Source of the DNA: Pedobacter boryungensis
GTDB lineage: Bacteria > Bacteroidota > Bacteroidia > Sphingobacteriales > Sphingobacteriaceae
Reading direction: 5' to 3'
Assembly (NCBI RefSeq): GCF_013204825.1
Contig: NZ_JABMKV010000001.1
Location: 1,390,603 to 1,454,602 of the forward strand
DNA: 64,000 bases
The notes beneath the pieces are model-generated. The model searched no databases, was not told where the DNA came from, and was given only the letters and a program-made list of their open reading frames with translations. The position numbers and the translations under genes are program-made. Shown one piece after another: positions 45,665-53,876 of the stretch. How positions within the stretch are numbered: the stretch's first letter is position 1; the number at the start of each line of letters is the position of its first letter.

Positions 45665-45672
45665 CAAATATA
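45665..45672 (-). promoter_or_regulatory. TAnnTTTG promoter box of cydAB
   Basis: On the minus strand the sequence is TATATTTG, an exact -7 match. Its last base is 20 bases before the A of the cydA ATG, giving a leader of about 14 bases. It overlaps the alternative GTG start, which it therefore argues against. Confidence 0.55.
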
Positions 45673-45808
45673 CCCTATAGAATTTTTGATTTAGCTAGTT
45701 ATCAATAAAATAGCTAACTTATTTTTAATATGGAACGTTTATAAATTAACATTTTTAATTGATGCAACATTTTCCTAATTAACTTGTCTTTTACTCTTAA
45801 ACAATAAT

Positions 45809-47014
45809 ATGAGAAAAATAGCGGCACTACTTTTTTTTCTATGTTTTGCAACTGCAAGCATGGCGCAACAATTTAGCAAATCGGATTTTTTAGAAGATTT
45901 AACCTATTTTAAAACTACATTACCGCAACGTCACACGAATTTATTTTCGAAAGTCACCGAAAAAGAATTTAATGCAAAAGTTAATGAAATTGAACTTAAA
46001 GTAGATTCTCTTAACTACGAAACTTTTGTTGTCGAACTTTTTAAACTTATAGTTGCTATTGGCGATGAACATACTAGAGTTGAGCCAAACTTTACTAAAG
46101 TATTGCCCATAAGGTTTGAACAGTTTAGTGAAGGAATTTATATCACTGGCATTGATGCAAAATCTAAAGCAGCATTATTAGGAAAGCTAACTGCAGTTAA
46201 TAGCATGCCAATTTCTGAGGTTATCACAAGATTTAAAACTATTATTCTACATGATAATCCTTCTTATTTCACTGTTGGACTTTTAAATTATTTAAATAAT
46301 CCAGGTATTTTAAAGGGACTAAAAATTATCAATTCTACAGATGAAGCCATTTATACATTTATGGATATTGATGGAAAAGAAACCAATGTTAATTTACAAG
46401 CTGTGCTGAAAAATGAAAACAATAACATGACACTAAGCGAATCGTACTTTTCAATGCCGGCTACTAAGAATAATGATTTCTATTCGTATGCCTTTGATGA
46501 AAACAAAAGAATTCTCTATTTTAATTATGCAAAATGTAGAGAAATGGAACAAAAACCTTTCGCAAAGTTTAATGAAGAACTTTTTACATTAATTAATGAT
46601 AAGAAACCGAGCAAAATTATCTTAGATCTTAGAAATAATAGTGGCGGAAATTCTGCTATTTTAAAACCATTTATTGAGAAAATTAGTAAAAGTTATCTTA
46701 ACACTAAAAAGAGCTTTTATGTATTAATCGGAAAGAAAACATTTTCATCAGCATTAATGAATGCTGTTGATCTAAAGAAAAATCTATCTGTTACGCTAGT
46801 TGGTGAAACTACAAGCGGAAATATTAATCACTATGGAGAAGTACGTGGGTTTATACTTCCAAAAAGTAAATTAACTATTGGTTACTCTACCAAATATTGG
46901 GAAAATTGGAAAGGAAAAAAAGGCGCATTAATTCCAGATGTTAAAATCAATTATTCTGTTGCAAATTTTAAAAACGGGAAGGACGAAGCCCTTGAGTTAA
47001 TCTACAGGAAATAA
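45809..47014 (+). CDS. Exported S41-family peptidase
   Basis: A 401-residue protein with a signal peptide (...CFATASMAQ). The C-terminal half is the S41 tail-specific protease fold: KIILDLRNNSGGNSAIL, the serine loop GKKTFSSALMNAVDL and LVGETTSGNINHYGEVRGF, then LPKSKLTIGYS. The middle region (about 115-190) occupies the place of the PDZ-like domain. It probably cleaves proteins in the periplasm. It is transcribed divergently from cydAB with no partner gene. Confidence 0.87.
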   Translation: MRKIAALLFFLCFATASMAQQFSKSDFLEDLTYFKTTLPQRHTNLFSKVTEKEFNAKVNEIELKVDSLNYETFVVELFKLIVAIGDEHTRVEPNFTKVLPIRFEQFSEGIYITGIDAKSKAALLGKLTAVNSMPISEVITRFKTIILHDNPSYFTVGLLNYLNNPGILKGLKIINSTDEAIYTFMDIDGKETNVNLQAVLKNENNNMTLSESYFSMPATKNNDFYSYAFDENKRILYFNYAKCREMEQKPFAKFNEELFTLINDKKPSKIILDLRNNSGGNSAILKPFIEKISKSYLNTKKSFYVLIGKKTFSSALMNAVDLKKNLSVTLVGETTSGNINHYGEVRGFILPKSKLTIGYSTKYWENWKGKKGALIPDVKINYSVANFKNGKDEALELIYRK

Positions 47015-47075
47015 TTATTTTTTGAAGCATCATAGATTTAACACCTCTTATTAGGAATTTCCCCTAATTACTAAT

Positions 47076-47975
47076 CTAACCTACTGTTAGTTCTTGATAA
47101 GCAGCAGTTAAACTCCGAATAATTCCATCCCCTTGCCATTCTGAAGCTCCGGGAATAGCTGTTGCTTTTAGAATTTCCTCTTTTGTTTTTCCAGCTTTCA
47201 TTTCAGCTTTTACAAAAGTTAAGAGGCTTTCGAGATAATTTTGATACGCTTTAATATCTGATTTATTGATTACCACTTTCTCAGGATCTAAAGCATGACC
47301 GCAAATAAAAAGTGTATCGTTATCAAATTGTTTTTGGATTTTATCTAATGCAGTAATCCAATTGCCAATGTGAGCCCCGTTTTCTTTATCGATATAAGGA
47401 TAGCGGCGATTGAAAACTAAATCTCCCACATGTACAATATTAGCATTTTCGAAATGATAAACTACATCACCATTGGTATGACCAGAACCGTAATAATATG
47501 CACTTATCTTTTCTTTGCCTACCGGGGCTTTCCAGCCTTTTCCAAAAGTTACATCTGGAAATAGTTGTTTATCCTCATTCTTCGCTTTTTCTGCTGCCAG
47601 TTTTTGATTAACTAACGAATTTTGATGCGCAACAACATGTTCAGCTAATCCTTTAAATGAAATATTTCCTGCAGTATGGTCGCCATGATGATGCGTATTT
47701 AACAAATATTTGAACGGTTTTTCCCCTAGCTTTTTTAATTCTTCAATTACATGTGGTGCAGATGCTGGAAATTGCGAATCAACTACCACAAAACCACTAG
47801 AACCATTTAGCCATCCAATTGTTCCGCCTTGCTCCATAAAAATACCTACATCATTACGTAAAGCTTTAAATTGATATGCTCTTGCTAAATTAGTATTAGC
47901 AAAAACATCCGACTTATAAAAAGCAAGCATTGCAGCTGCTAATGCTGAGTTCTGAATAAATTGTCTTCTATGCAT
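47076..47975 (-). CDS. Exported MBL-fold metallo-hydrolase
   Basis: A 299-residue protein starting MHRRQFIQNSALAAAMLA, a twin-arginine-like export signal. The zinc motif NTHHHGDHTAGN (HxHxDH), a downstream YYYGSGHTNGDVVYHF and LFICGHALDPE complete the metallo-beta-lactamase fold. The ORF extends seven codons further up, but MHRRQF is the natural start. The substrate is unknown. Position-specific features do not single out a lactamase. Confidence 0.87.
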   Translation of the reverse strand: MHRRQFIQNSALAAAMLAFYKSDVFANTNLARAYQFKALRNDVGIFMEQGGTIGWLNGSSGFVVVDSQFPASAPHVIEELKKLGEKPFKYLLNTHHHGDHTAGNISFKGLAEHVVAHQNSLVNQKLAAEKAKNEDKQLFPDVTFGKGWKAPVGKEKISAYYYGSGHTNGDVVYHFENANIVHVGDLVFNRRYPYIDKENGAHIGNWITALDKIQKQFDNDTLFICGHALDPEKVVINKSDIKAYQNYLESLLTFVKAEMKAGKTKEEILKATAIPGASEWQGDGIIRSLTAAYQELTVG

Positions 47976-47980
47976 TTGAT

Positions 47981-48013
47981 AAAAATTAAAAACCACGAAA
48001 AATTCCGTGGTTT
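47981..48013 (-). terminator. Terminator after the 68-residue gene
   Basis: Arms aaaccacg (47990-47997) and cgtggttt (48006-48013) flank an 8-nt loop, with a T-rich stretch (TTTAATTTTT) following on the minus strand, between the small gene at 48039 and the MBL gene. Confidence 0.7.
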
Positions 48014-48038
48014 AAATTTAATAAAATAAAGGTTAATA

Positions 48039-48245
48039 TTATACACCTGTACCTGGAATTGTACCAGGTTCATGACCATCACCAAATGCGTTTTGTGTAC
48101 GACCATGTTTTTTCTCAAAGTTACTAGTCATGTTTGAAGAAGAGTTTTTCTCTACATTTTCTTCGTTTCTTGGTGTTTCTTTTTCAGTATCTGTTACAGT
48201 AGCATCTTTTTTAATGTTACTGTCTTTTTCATTATAATTTTCCAT
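48039..48245 (-). CDS. Small hydrophilic protein, unknown
   Basis: A 68-residue, very polar protein rich in Glu, Lys, Asn and Thr, with no signal or hydrophobic segment, and ending GDGHEPGTIPGTGV. It is probably disordered. The C-terminal Gly/Pro motif resembles a short conserved tail found in other small Bacteroidota proteins, but no function can be named. It is separated from the upstream small-membrane-protein genes by a strong terminator, so it has its own promoter. Confidence 0.55.
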   Translation of the reverse strand: MENYNEKDSNIKKDATVTDTEKETPRNEENVEKNSSSNMTSNFEKKHGRTQNAFGDGHEPGTIPGTGV

Positions 48246-48321
48246 GATATTTAGTTTTGATTTAATTAAATAACAATGGTGAGAAATTATTGTTTGATTT
48301 GATCAGAAAATCAGCTGGTGT

Positions 48322-48358
48322 GAAACAAAAATCCCATTAGAATAATTCTAATGGGATT
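48322..48358 (-). terminator. Strong palindromic terminator of the small-protein operon
   Basis: Arms aatcccattagaa (48330-48342) and ttctaatgggatt (48346-48358) pair over 13 bp with a 3-nt loop, and the minus strand continues with TTTGTTTC. It ends the transcript that carries the two small membrane proteins. Confidence 0.88.
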
Positions 48359-48379
48359 ATCATCATTATTTAGTTAAAA

Positions 48380-48571
48380 TTAAGGTTTGGGATGTACCTC
48401 TTTCTTCTTAACAAAAAAATAATACAGGAAAAGATTAAAAATAAAACTAATAAAGCTCATCTTTAACAAAGCTGTAGTTCCATTTTTAAAAAACTCATAA
48501 AAACCCCAGGCAAAGCCAATATTTATGGCGACAATAGCTGCATAGATTTTATATTTCAAGTAAGTAATCAT
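48380..48571 (-). CDS. Small two-helix membrane protein, paralogue B
   Basis: A 63-residue protein with two hydrophobic helices (about 7-25 and 36-55) separated by the EFFKNGTTALL loop and ending in a basic KKKEVHPKP tail. It is clearly homologous along its whole length to the 65-residue protein encoded 70 bases upstream (shared MITYLK, KIY, EFFKNG, LYYFFVK), so the pair arose by tandem duplication. No family is recognised. Small membrane proteins of this shape occur as immunity proteins, but that is only a suggestion. Confidence 0.65.
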   Translation of the reverse strand: MITYLKYKIYAAIVAINIGFAWGFYEFFKNGTTALLKMSFISFIFNLFLYYFFVKKKEVHPKP

Positions 48572-48640
48572 GATTTTTAAAAATAATTAAGTAAATAGGC
48601 GCTACAACGCCTAAAAATTTTATATCAACATATATAAATA

Positions 48641-48838
48641 CTACTTATTTAAAGCTTCCTTGCCCTCTCTTCTTTTAACAAAGAAATAGTATAGCAAAAG
48701 ATGGAAGACAAAGCTGCCAGAGCTAATCCATAATAAAACAGTATTACCATTTTTAAAAAATTCATTAAATCCAATTGCTGCCATTATTGTTATAGCAATA
48801 AGCGCAGGATAAATTTTAAATTTCAAGTAAGTGATCAT
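48641..48838 (-). CDS. Small two-helix membrane protein, paralogue A
   Basis: A 65-residue protein MITYLKFKIYPALIAITIMA..., two helices around an NEFFKNGNTVLLW loop, with a cytoplasmic KRREGKEALNK tail. It is the tandem paralogue of the 63-residue protein downstream, with more than half of the positions similar. It lies 30 bases behind the Cys-rich lipoprotein gene on the same strand, so the three genes are probably one transcript ending at 48322. Confidence 0.65.
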   Translation of the reverse strand: MITYLKFKIYPALIAITIMAAIGFNEFFKNGNTVLLWISSGSFVFHLLLYYFFVKRREGKEALNK

Positions 48839-48868
48839 AATTATATGTTTTAAATTAGTTAATGATTA

Positions 48869-49621
48869 TTAAGGCAAACAAGCGAGTACAGCAACTCCCA
48901 AGCAAACTTCGGGAAATGCTCCGCAAGCAATTGTACAAGCTAAATCCGAACCGCAGTGTTGAATGATAATACATGTTAAACATTCATAGTATGACTTATC
49001 TTTGAAACAACTAGGAGCTGCCAAATACCCAACCTCTGATTTAAAATATGGATTCTGTATTAAGAGATTACTAGTAAATGCAGCAGAAAAATTAGATATC
49101 CTCATGTCTTCACTCAAATTAAGTTGCATTAACGATTTGTCATCTGCCGTAACGAATGAATATTTTTTAGCACCTCCTGATAAGTTTTCAGTAAAAACCT
49201 TTGTCCAAAAGTATTTATCATTCAAATTATATACATTTAAAAAACCACTTTTCCCCTTAGAAGTAAATGGTATAGAAAGCAAAATAATTCTTGTATTCTC
49301 AATAGTCGTCTTTTTTATATTTACTGAATCTATTTGATAACCATTATTATTAATAAAAGAATTCCATTCTTTATCGTTTCTAAGTTTGTTCAAGATGTCA
49401 TTTTCATAACGAATTTGCACTGTCTTTGTAACACGACCTTCTAGATTAATGACATTGGTAGTTTCTTGACTATTTACAGTTTTGCTAGCTTTTGGCTTTT
49501 CATATAAAAGCTTTTCATAATTTTTATTGCTAGGATCATCTTGTGATTCTTTTTTTGCACAAGAATAAATTGTCCCACTAATAGCAATACATAAGAGAAC
49601 ATAAATTGATAGTTTTTTCAT
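48869..49621 (-). CDS. Lipoprotein with an eight-cysteine C-terminal tail
   Basis: A 250-residue protein. Residues 1-21 are a lipoprotein signal (lipobox IYSC, Cys21). Residues about 40-200 form a polar domain with no recognised family. The last 47 residues carry eight cysteines spaced C-x8-C-x2-C-x5-C-x5-C-x3-C-x6-C-x7-C between 205 and 248, in a hydrophobic, Gly/Ala-rich context (DLACTIACGAF, LGVAVLACLP). The tail recalls halocin C8-type Cys-rich domains, which lie at the C-terminus of a longer precursor. That likeness is by eye only. The gene heads the small-protein operon. Confidence 0.65.
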   Translation of the reverse strand: MKKLSIYVLLCIAISGTIYSCAKKESQDDPSNKNYEKLLYEKPKASKTVNSQETTNVINLEGRVTKTVQIRYENDILNKLRNDKEWNSFINNNGYQIDSVNIKKTTIENTRIILLSIPFTSKGKSGFLNVYNLNDKYFWTKVFTENLSGGAKKYSFVTADDKSLMQLNLSEDMRISNFSAAFTSNLLIQNPYFKSEVGYLAAPSCFKDKSYYECLTCIIIQHCGSDLACTIACGAFPEVCLGVAVLACLP

Positions 49622-49796
49622 AGTTATATTTATTTTAAGATGTCAACAAACATAACTAAACATATTCGTTTATATAAGTAACAATTTTGTTGTATTTAAT
49701 TACTTAAATTGTTTAATTAAAAATAAATTAGTATAAATTTTTAGTTTATTTAGTGTAGTTAAACGATAGATAATTTCTTTATTAGAAATTAAAGAT

Positions 49797-49826
49797 AATA
49801 AAAAGCCCCAGCTTTATACTGGGGCT
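49797..49826 (-). terminator. Factor-independent terminator after the cysteine desulfurase gene
   Basis: Arms agcccca (49804-49810) and tggggct (49820-49826) around a 9-nt loop, followed on the minus strand by a run of T (TTTTTATTATC). A second weak hairpin, taatttct/agaaatta (49771-49791), lies just beyond. Confidence 0.85.
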
Positions 49827-49849
49827 CTGTTATAGAATTTAATTTATTA

Positions 49850-50998
49850 TTATGCTAAAGCATTCTGTTTGACCACCATTTTAACTTTTTCCAACACATA
49901 GTCGAGGTCTTCTTTGGTAGTGTATTTACTAAATGAAAAACGTACTGATGGTCTGTTCGGGTCAGCTTTTATTCCATTCAAAACATGTGAACCAATATTA
50001 GAACCTGATGAGCAAGCACTACCACCCGAAGCACAAATACCATTGATATCTAAATTGAACAATAGCATATCCGCCATATCCATTTCTGGAAAAGAAACAT
50101 TTAAGACCGTATAAAGACTTTTATCTGCTTCAGTTTCGCCATTAAAAGCAACACCTGGAATTTCTGCTATTAATTGTTCTTTTAAATAATCTTTTAACGA
50201 TTGGATATAAGTTTGGTGCTCATCCATCTCTTTATATGCAATTTCTAATGCTTTAGCTAAACCAACAATTCCGTATACATTTTCTGTACCACCACGCATA
50301 TTACGTTCCTGTGCGCCACCGTAAATCATTGGCGGAATTTTGATATTGCTATTTACATATAAAAACCCAACTCCTTTTGGACCGTGCAACTTATGCGCTG
50401 CACAAACAATAAAATGAGCTTTTAGTTTACGTACATCGTGTGGGTAATGCCCCATCGTTTGAACAGTATCTGCGTGGTAAATTGCATCGTATTTCTCACA
50501 AATATCACCCACTTTTTCCATATCAGTTAATGTACCTAATTCATTGTTAGCATGCATTAATGAAACAAAAGAGCGTGAGTTATTTTGAAGTAACTCTTCT
50601 AAATGATTATAGTCTATTTGTCCTTTTTCATTAATATTTACAAAGCTCAACTTATCAATCACACCATCTTTTAACAACATGTTTAGTGTATGTTCTACCG
50701 CATGATGTTCTATTTTAGAGGTAATTGCATGTTTAATACCATAGGCAGAAATACCACAACGAATTGCCGTATTATCTGCTTCTGTACCACCCGAAGTAAA
50801 AAATATTTCTGATGGTGAAGCATTTAGCAAACCTGCCACCGTTTTTCTCGCTTTTTCTACCAATGTTCTCACCTCACGACCAAGTGCATGTATTGCAGAT
50901 GGATTACCATAAAAGTTTTCCATTACATTAGTCATTTCAGCAATAACTTCTTTGTCTAATGGTGTGGTTGCGGCATTATCTAAATAAACTCTTTTCAT
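49850..50998 (-). CDS. Cysteine desulfurase (NifS/IscS family)
   Basis: A 382-residue PLP enzyme that takes sulfur from cysteine for iron-sulfur clusters or tRNA thiolation. The N-terminal YLDNAATTPLDKEV, the PLP lysine in CAAHKLHGPKGVGFLY, GGAQERNMRGGTENV and the active-site cysteine loop CASGGSACSSGS are intact, and the short loop fits the NifS/IscS class. The window has no IscU neighbour. It lies just downstream of glmM on the same strand, 26 bases apart. Confidence 0.93.
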   Translation of the reverse strand: MKRVYLDNAATTPLDKEVIAEMTNVMENFYGNPSAIHALGREVRTLVEKARKTVAGLLNASPSEIFFTSGGTEADNTAIRCGISAYGIKHAITSKIEHHAVEHTLNMLLKDGVIDKLSFVNINEKGQIDYNHLEELLQNNSRSFVSLMHANNELGTLTDMEKVGDICEKYDAIYHADTVQTMGHYPHDVRKLKAHFIVCAAHKLHGPKGVGFLYVNSNIKIPPMIYGGAQERNMRGGTENVYGIVGLAKALEIAYKEMDEHQTYIQSLKDYLKEQLIAEIPGVAFNGETEADKSLYTVLNVSFPEMDMADMLLFNLDINGICASGGSACSSGSNIGSHVLNGIKADPNRPSVRFSFSKYTTKEDLDYVLEKVKMVVKQNALA

Positions 50999-51024
50999 TT
51001 TAATATGATTATCCTAATATGATA

Positions 51025-52413
51025 TTAGTTGAGTTGAAGTATTTCTTTAATATCTGATATAATTTTATTTGCCAAATTTTCGGCGATGGTTTCATTTTCA
51101 GCTTCGCTATAAATACGGATAATTGGCTCTGTATTAGAACGGCGTAAATGTACCCACTCATTTGCAAAATCAATCTTTAAACCATCTATGGTACTTGTTT
51201 TTTCGTTTTTATACTTTTCTTGAACTTTAATTAATAACGAATCAATATCCATTTCTGGCGTAAGCGTAATTTTATTTTTAGAAATATGATACTGTGGATA
51301 AGTGCTTCTTAAAATTGAAATAGATGTTCCTGCTTTTGCTAAGTGCGATAAAAATAACGCAATACCAACTAATGCATCACGACCATAATGTAGTTCTGGA
51401 TAGATAATTCCTCCGTTTCCTTCGCCACCAATAATTGCATTTGTAGCTTTCATTTGGTTTACTACATTTACCTCTCCTACAGCTGCTGCATTGTAAACAC
51501 CTCCTGCCTTTTCAGTCACATCTCTTAAAGCACGAGTTGATGATAAATTGGAAACAGTGTTACCTGCTGTGTTTTTAAGAATATAATCTGCTACTGCTAC
51601 CAAAGTATATTCTTCACCAAACATAGTTCCATCTTCATTTACAAAACAAAGTCGATCTACATCTGGATCTACAACAATACCTAAATCGGCTCTTTTTTCT
51701 TGAACAACTTTAGCTATTTCTGTTAAGTTTTCTGGCAAAGGCTCTGGATTGTGAGGAAACTCTCCGTTAGGTTCACAATACAATTCATAAACAGTTTGTA
51801 CACCTAATGCTTTAAGCAATGCTGGAATAAAAATCCCACCACTTGAGTTCACACAGTCAATTGCAATTTTGAAGTTAGCCTTCTTAATAGCTTCCACATC
51901 TACTAGAGGGAGCGCTAAAATTATATCAATATGTTTTTGTAAGTAAGTATCATTTGCAACAACTTTACCAAGCTCATTTACATCTGCAAAGGCAAAATCG
52001 GCATTTTCTGCTATTTCTAAAACTTCTTTTCCATCAGCATCGCTAATAAACTCTCCCTTTTCATTTAATAATTTTAAGGCATTCCATTGTTTTGGATTAT
52101 GGCTAGCAGTTAAAATAATTCCACCTCCAGCTTTTTCTAAAGGCACTGCAATCTCTACAGTTGGCGTGGTAGATAAACCTAAGTCTATTACTTCAATTCC
52201 TAAACCTTGTAGCGTACCAATTACTAAATTATTAACCATTTCTCCCGAAATACGGGCATCACGACCAAGTACAATCTTTTTATTTTGAGTCTTGTTAACT
52301 ACCCATGATCCATAGGCTGCAGTAAATTTAACAATGTCGATTGGGGTTAAACCATCACCAGCTTTTCCGCCAATGGTCCCTCTAATTCCGGAAATAGATT
52401 TTATTAAAGTCAA
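51025..52413 (-). CDS. glmM: Phosphoglucosamine mutase, TTG start
   Basis: A 462-residue alpha-D-phosphohexomutase that makes glucosamine-1-phosphate for UDP-GlcNAc and thus murein and LPS. The phosphoserine loop TASHNPKQWNALKLL, the metal loop DPDVDRLCFV, the sugar loop GGEGNGGI and the phosphate site RRSNTEPIIR are all present. The first codon is TTG (52413), because an in-frame TAA stands four to six bases before it and the next in-frame ATG lies far inside a conserved region. A promoter box at 52430 leaves about a ten-base leader. Confidence 0.9.
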   Translation of the reverse strand: MTLIKSISGIRGTIGGKAGDGLTPIDIVKFTAAYGSWVVNKTQNKKIVLGRDARISGEMVNNLVIGTLQGLGIEVIDLGLSTTPTVEIAVPLEKAGGGIILTASHNPKQWNALKLLNEKGEFISDADGKEVLEIAENADFAFADVNELGKVVANDTYLQKHIDIILALPLVDVEAIKKANFKIAIDCVNSSGGIFIPALLKALGVQTVYELYCEPNGEFPHNPEPLPENLTEIAKVVQEKRADLGIVVDPDVDRLCFVNEDGTMFGEEYTLVAVADYILKNTAGNTVSNLSSTRALRDVTEKAGGVYNAAAVGEVNVVNQMKATNAIIGGEGNGGIIYPELHYGRDALVGIALFLSHLAKAGTSISILRSTYPQYHISKNKITLTPEMDIDSLLIKVQEKYKNEKTSTIDGLKIDFANEWVHLRRSNTEPIIRIYSEAENETIAENLANKIISDIKEILQLN

Positions 52414-52429
52414 GTTTTATAGATTTTTT

Positions 52430-52437
52430 CAAAAATA
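52430..52437 (-). promoter_or_regulatory. TAnnTTTG promoter box of glmM
   Basis: On the minus strand TATTTTTG, an exact match, 16 bases upstream of the TTG start codon. It supports the start chosen and implies a very short leader. Confidence 0.45.
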
Positions 52438-52546
52438 ATAAAAATTTAAGGAACGACTTCTATTTTTAATACACTTGGAGGTAATTTTTAAGGGATAAAG
52501 TAATGGCTTAAAAAATTTTAATCCTAGCTCTTGAAATGCAAAATAC

Positions 52547-52554
52547 TATATTTG
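52547..52554 (+). promoter_or_regulatory. TAnnTTTG promoter box of the methyltransferase operon
   Basis: TATATTTG is an exact -7 match, 30 bases before the ATG at 52585. A TTG at 52531 is nearer than standard -33 spacing. Confidence 0.45.
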
Positions 52555-52584
52555 TTCCTCACAAAACGTTAACTCATCATCGGA

Positions 52585-53316
52585 ATGCAGCGAAAATGGT
52601 TTCAATATTGGTTTAATTCTCCCTACTATCATATTCTATACAGTCAGCGGAATGATGAAGAAGCAGAATTCTTAATTGATAATCTATCTGCTTTTCTTAA
52701 ACCTAAACTCAATAGTAGAATATTAGATATCGCTTGTGGAAGAGGTCGTCATTCTATCTATTTAAACAAAAAAGGCTATGATGTAACAGGGATTGATCTG
52801 TCAGAGCAAAGCATTAAATATGCCCAGCAATTTGAGCAGAAAAACCTGCACTTTTATGTGCATGATATGCGCAAATTGGCCTACATTAATTATTTTGATT
52901 TTGAATTAAATCTCTTTACTAGTTTCGGTTATTTCGATACAGAAAAAGATCATGTTAATGCATTGAAATCTTTTAGAAAGGGATTAAAGCCAGATGGAAC
53001 ATTAGTTATTGATTATTTTAATACCCAGAAAATAATTAGAAACTTGACTAACCAGGAGACAAAAACAGTAGATGGCATTGAGTTTCATCTGCATAAATTT
53101 GTGTCGGATGGAAAAATAATTAAACACATTAATTTTGAACACAGATTAAAGGCATACGCTTTTGAAGAAAGAGTACAAGCATTTTTATTAGCAGATTTTG
53201 AACGTATGCTTACTAAAAGCGGCTTAATCATCACGGCTGCCTTTGGGAATTATGCACTTGATCCATATGACGAAACAAAATCTGATCGTTTAATTCTTGT
53301 GTGTAAAAAAGCATGA
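52585..53316 (+). CDS. Class I SAM-dependent methyltransferase
   Basis: A 243-residue methyltransferase with the AdoMet-binding motif ILDIACGRGRHSIYLNKKG and the acidic strand end VTGIDLS, then FDFELNLFTSFGYF and a C-terminal Rossmann remainder. The substrate is not identifiable. The gene overlaps the next one by four bases (ATGA). Together with PAP2 and ZIP genes it makes a three-gene overlapping operon, though the functions have no obvious link. Confidence 0.87.
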   Translation: MQRKWFQYWFNSPYYHILYSQRNDEEAEFLIDNLSAFLKPKLNSRILDIACGRGRHSIYLNKKGYDVTGIDLSEQSIKYAQQFEQKNLHFYVHDMRKLAYINYFDFELNLFTSFGYFDTEKDHVNALKSFRKGLKPDGTLVIDYFNTQKIIRNLTNQETKTVDGIEFHLHKFVSDGKIIKHINFEHRLKAYAFEERVQAFLLADFERMLTKSGLIITAAFGNYALDPYDETKSDRLILVCKKA

Positions 53317-53876
53317 TAGCAGAGTTGCAACAATTTGATACGGAATTGTTTCTAAAAATCCATCGCGGTTTAAGTAATGGTTTTTTTGATTGGCTAATGC
53401 CATTAATGAGAAATCGTTTCTTTTGGTCGCCCCTGTATCTATTTATCATTGTATTTTGTATAAAACAATATAAAAAGCAAGGTTACTATATCATTTGTAT
53501 GCTCTTGGTAACTTTTGCCATAGGCGATTTAATATCATCAAGAATTATCAAACCAAATGTTGCAAGAATAAGGCCTTGTAATGAAGTACATTTAGCAAAT
53601 GAAATTATACACCGGGTACCTTGCGGGAGTGGTTATAGTTTTCCTTCCTCTCATGCCACCAACCACTTTGGAATTGCTGTGTTTTTAATTTGCCTTTTTT
53701 ATAAACGATGGAAACCTATTTTATATTTAGGTTTAGCATGGGCATTTATTATCAGCTTTGCGCAAATATATGTAGGTGTACACTACCCTATTGATACGTT
53801 TGCCGGAGCCATATTAGGAACTTGCATTGGTGTATTTACCTATTATCTTTACAAAAAATTACAACCTACAGTCTAA
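53313..53876 (+). CDS. Membrane PAP2-family phosphatase
   Basis: A 187-residue integral membrane protein with about five helices. The three catalytic motifs are RIIKPNVARIRP, YSFPSSHATNHFG and VGVHYPIDTFAGA, the form typical of undecaprenyl-pyrophosphate phosphatases of the PgpB/BcrC type and of lipid A phosphatases. It overlaps the methyltransferase gene by four bases and the ZIP gene by one base (TAATG). Confidence 0.9.
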   Translation: MIAELQQFDTELFLKIHRGLSNGFFDWLMPLMRNRFFWSPLYLFIIVFCIKQYKKQGYYIICMLLVTFAIGDLISSRIIKPNVARIRPCNEVHLANEIIHRVPCGSGYSFPSSHATNHFGIAVFLICLFYKRWKPILYLGLAWAFIISFAQIYVGVHYPIDTFAGAILGTCIGVFTYYLYKKLQPTV

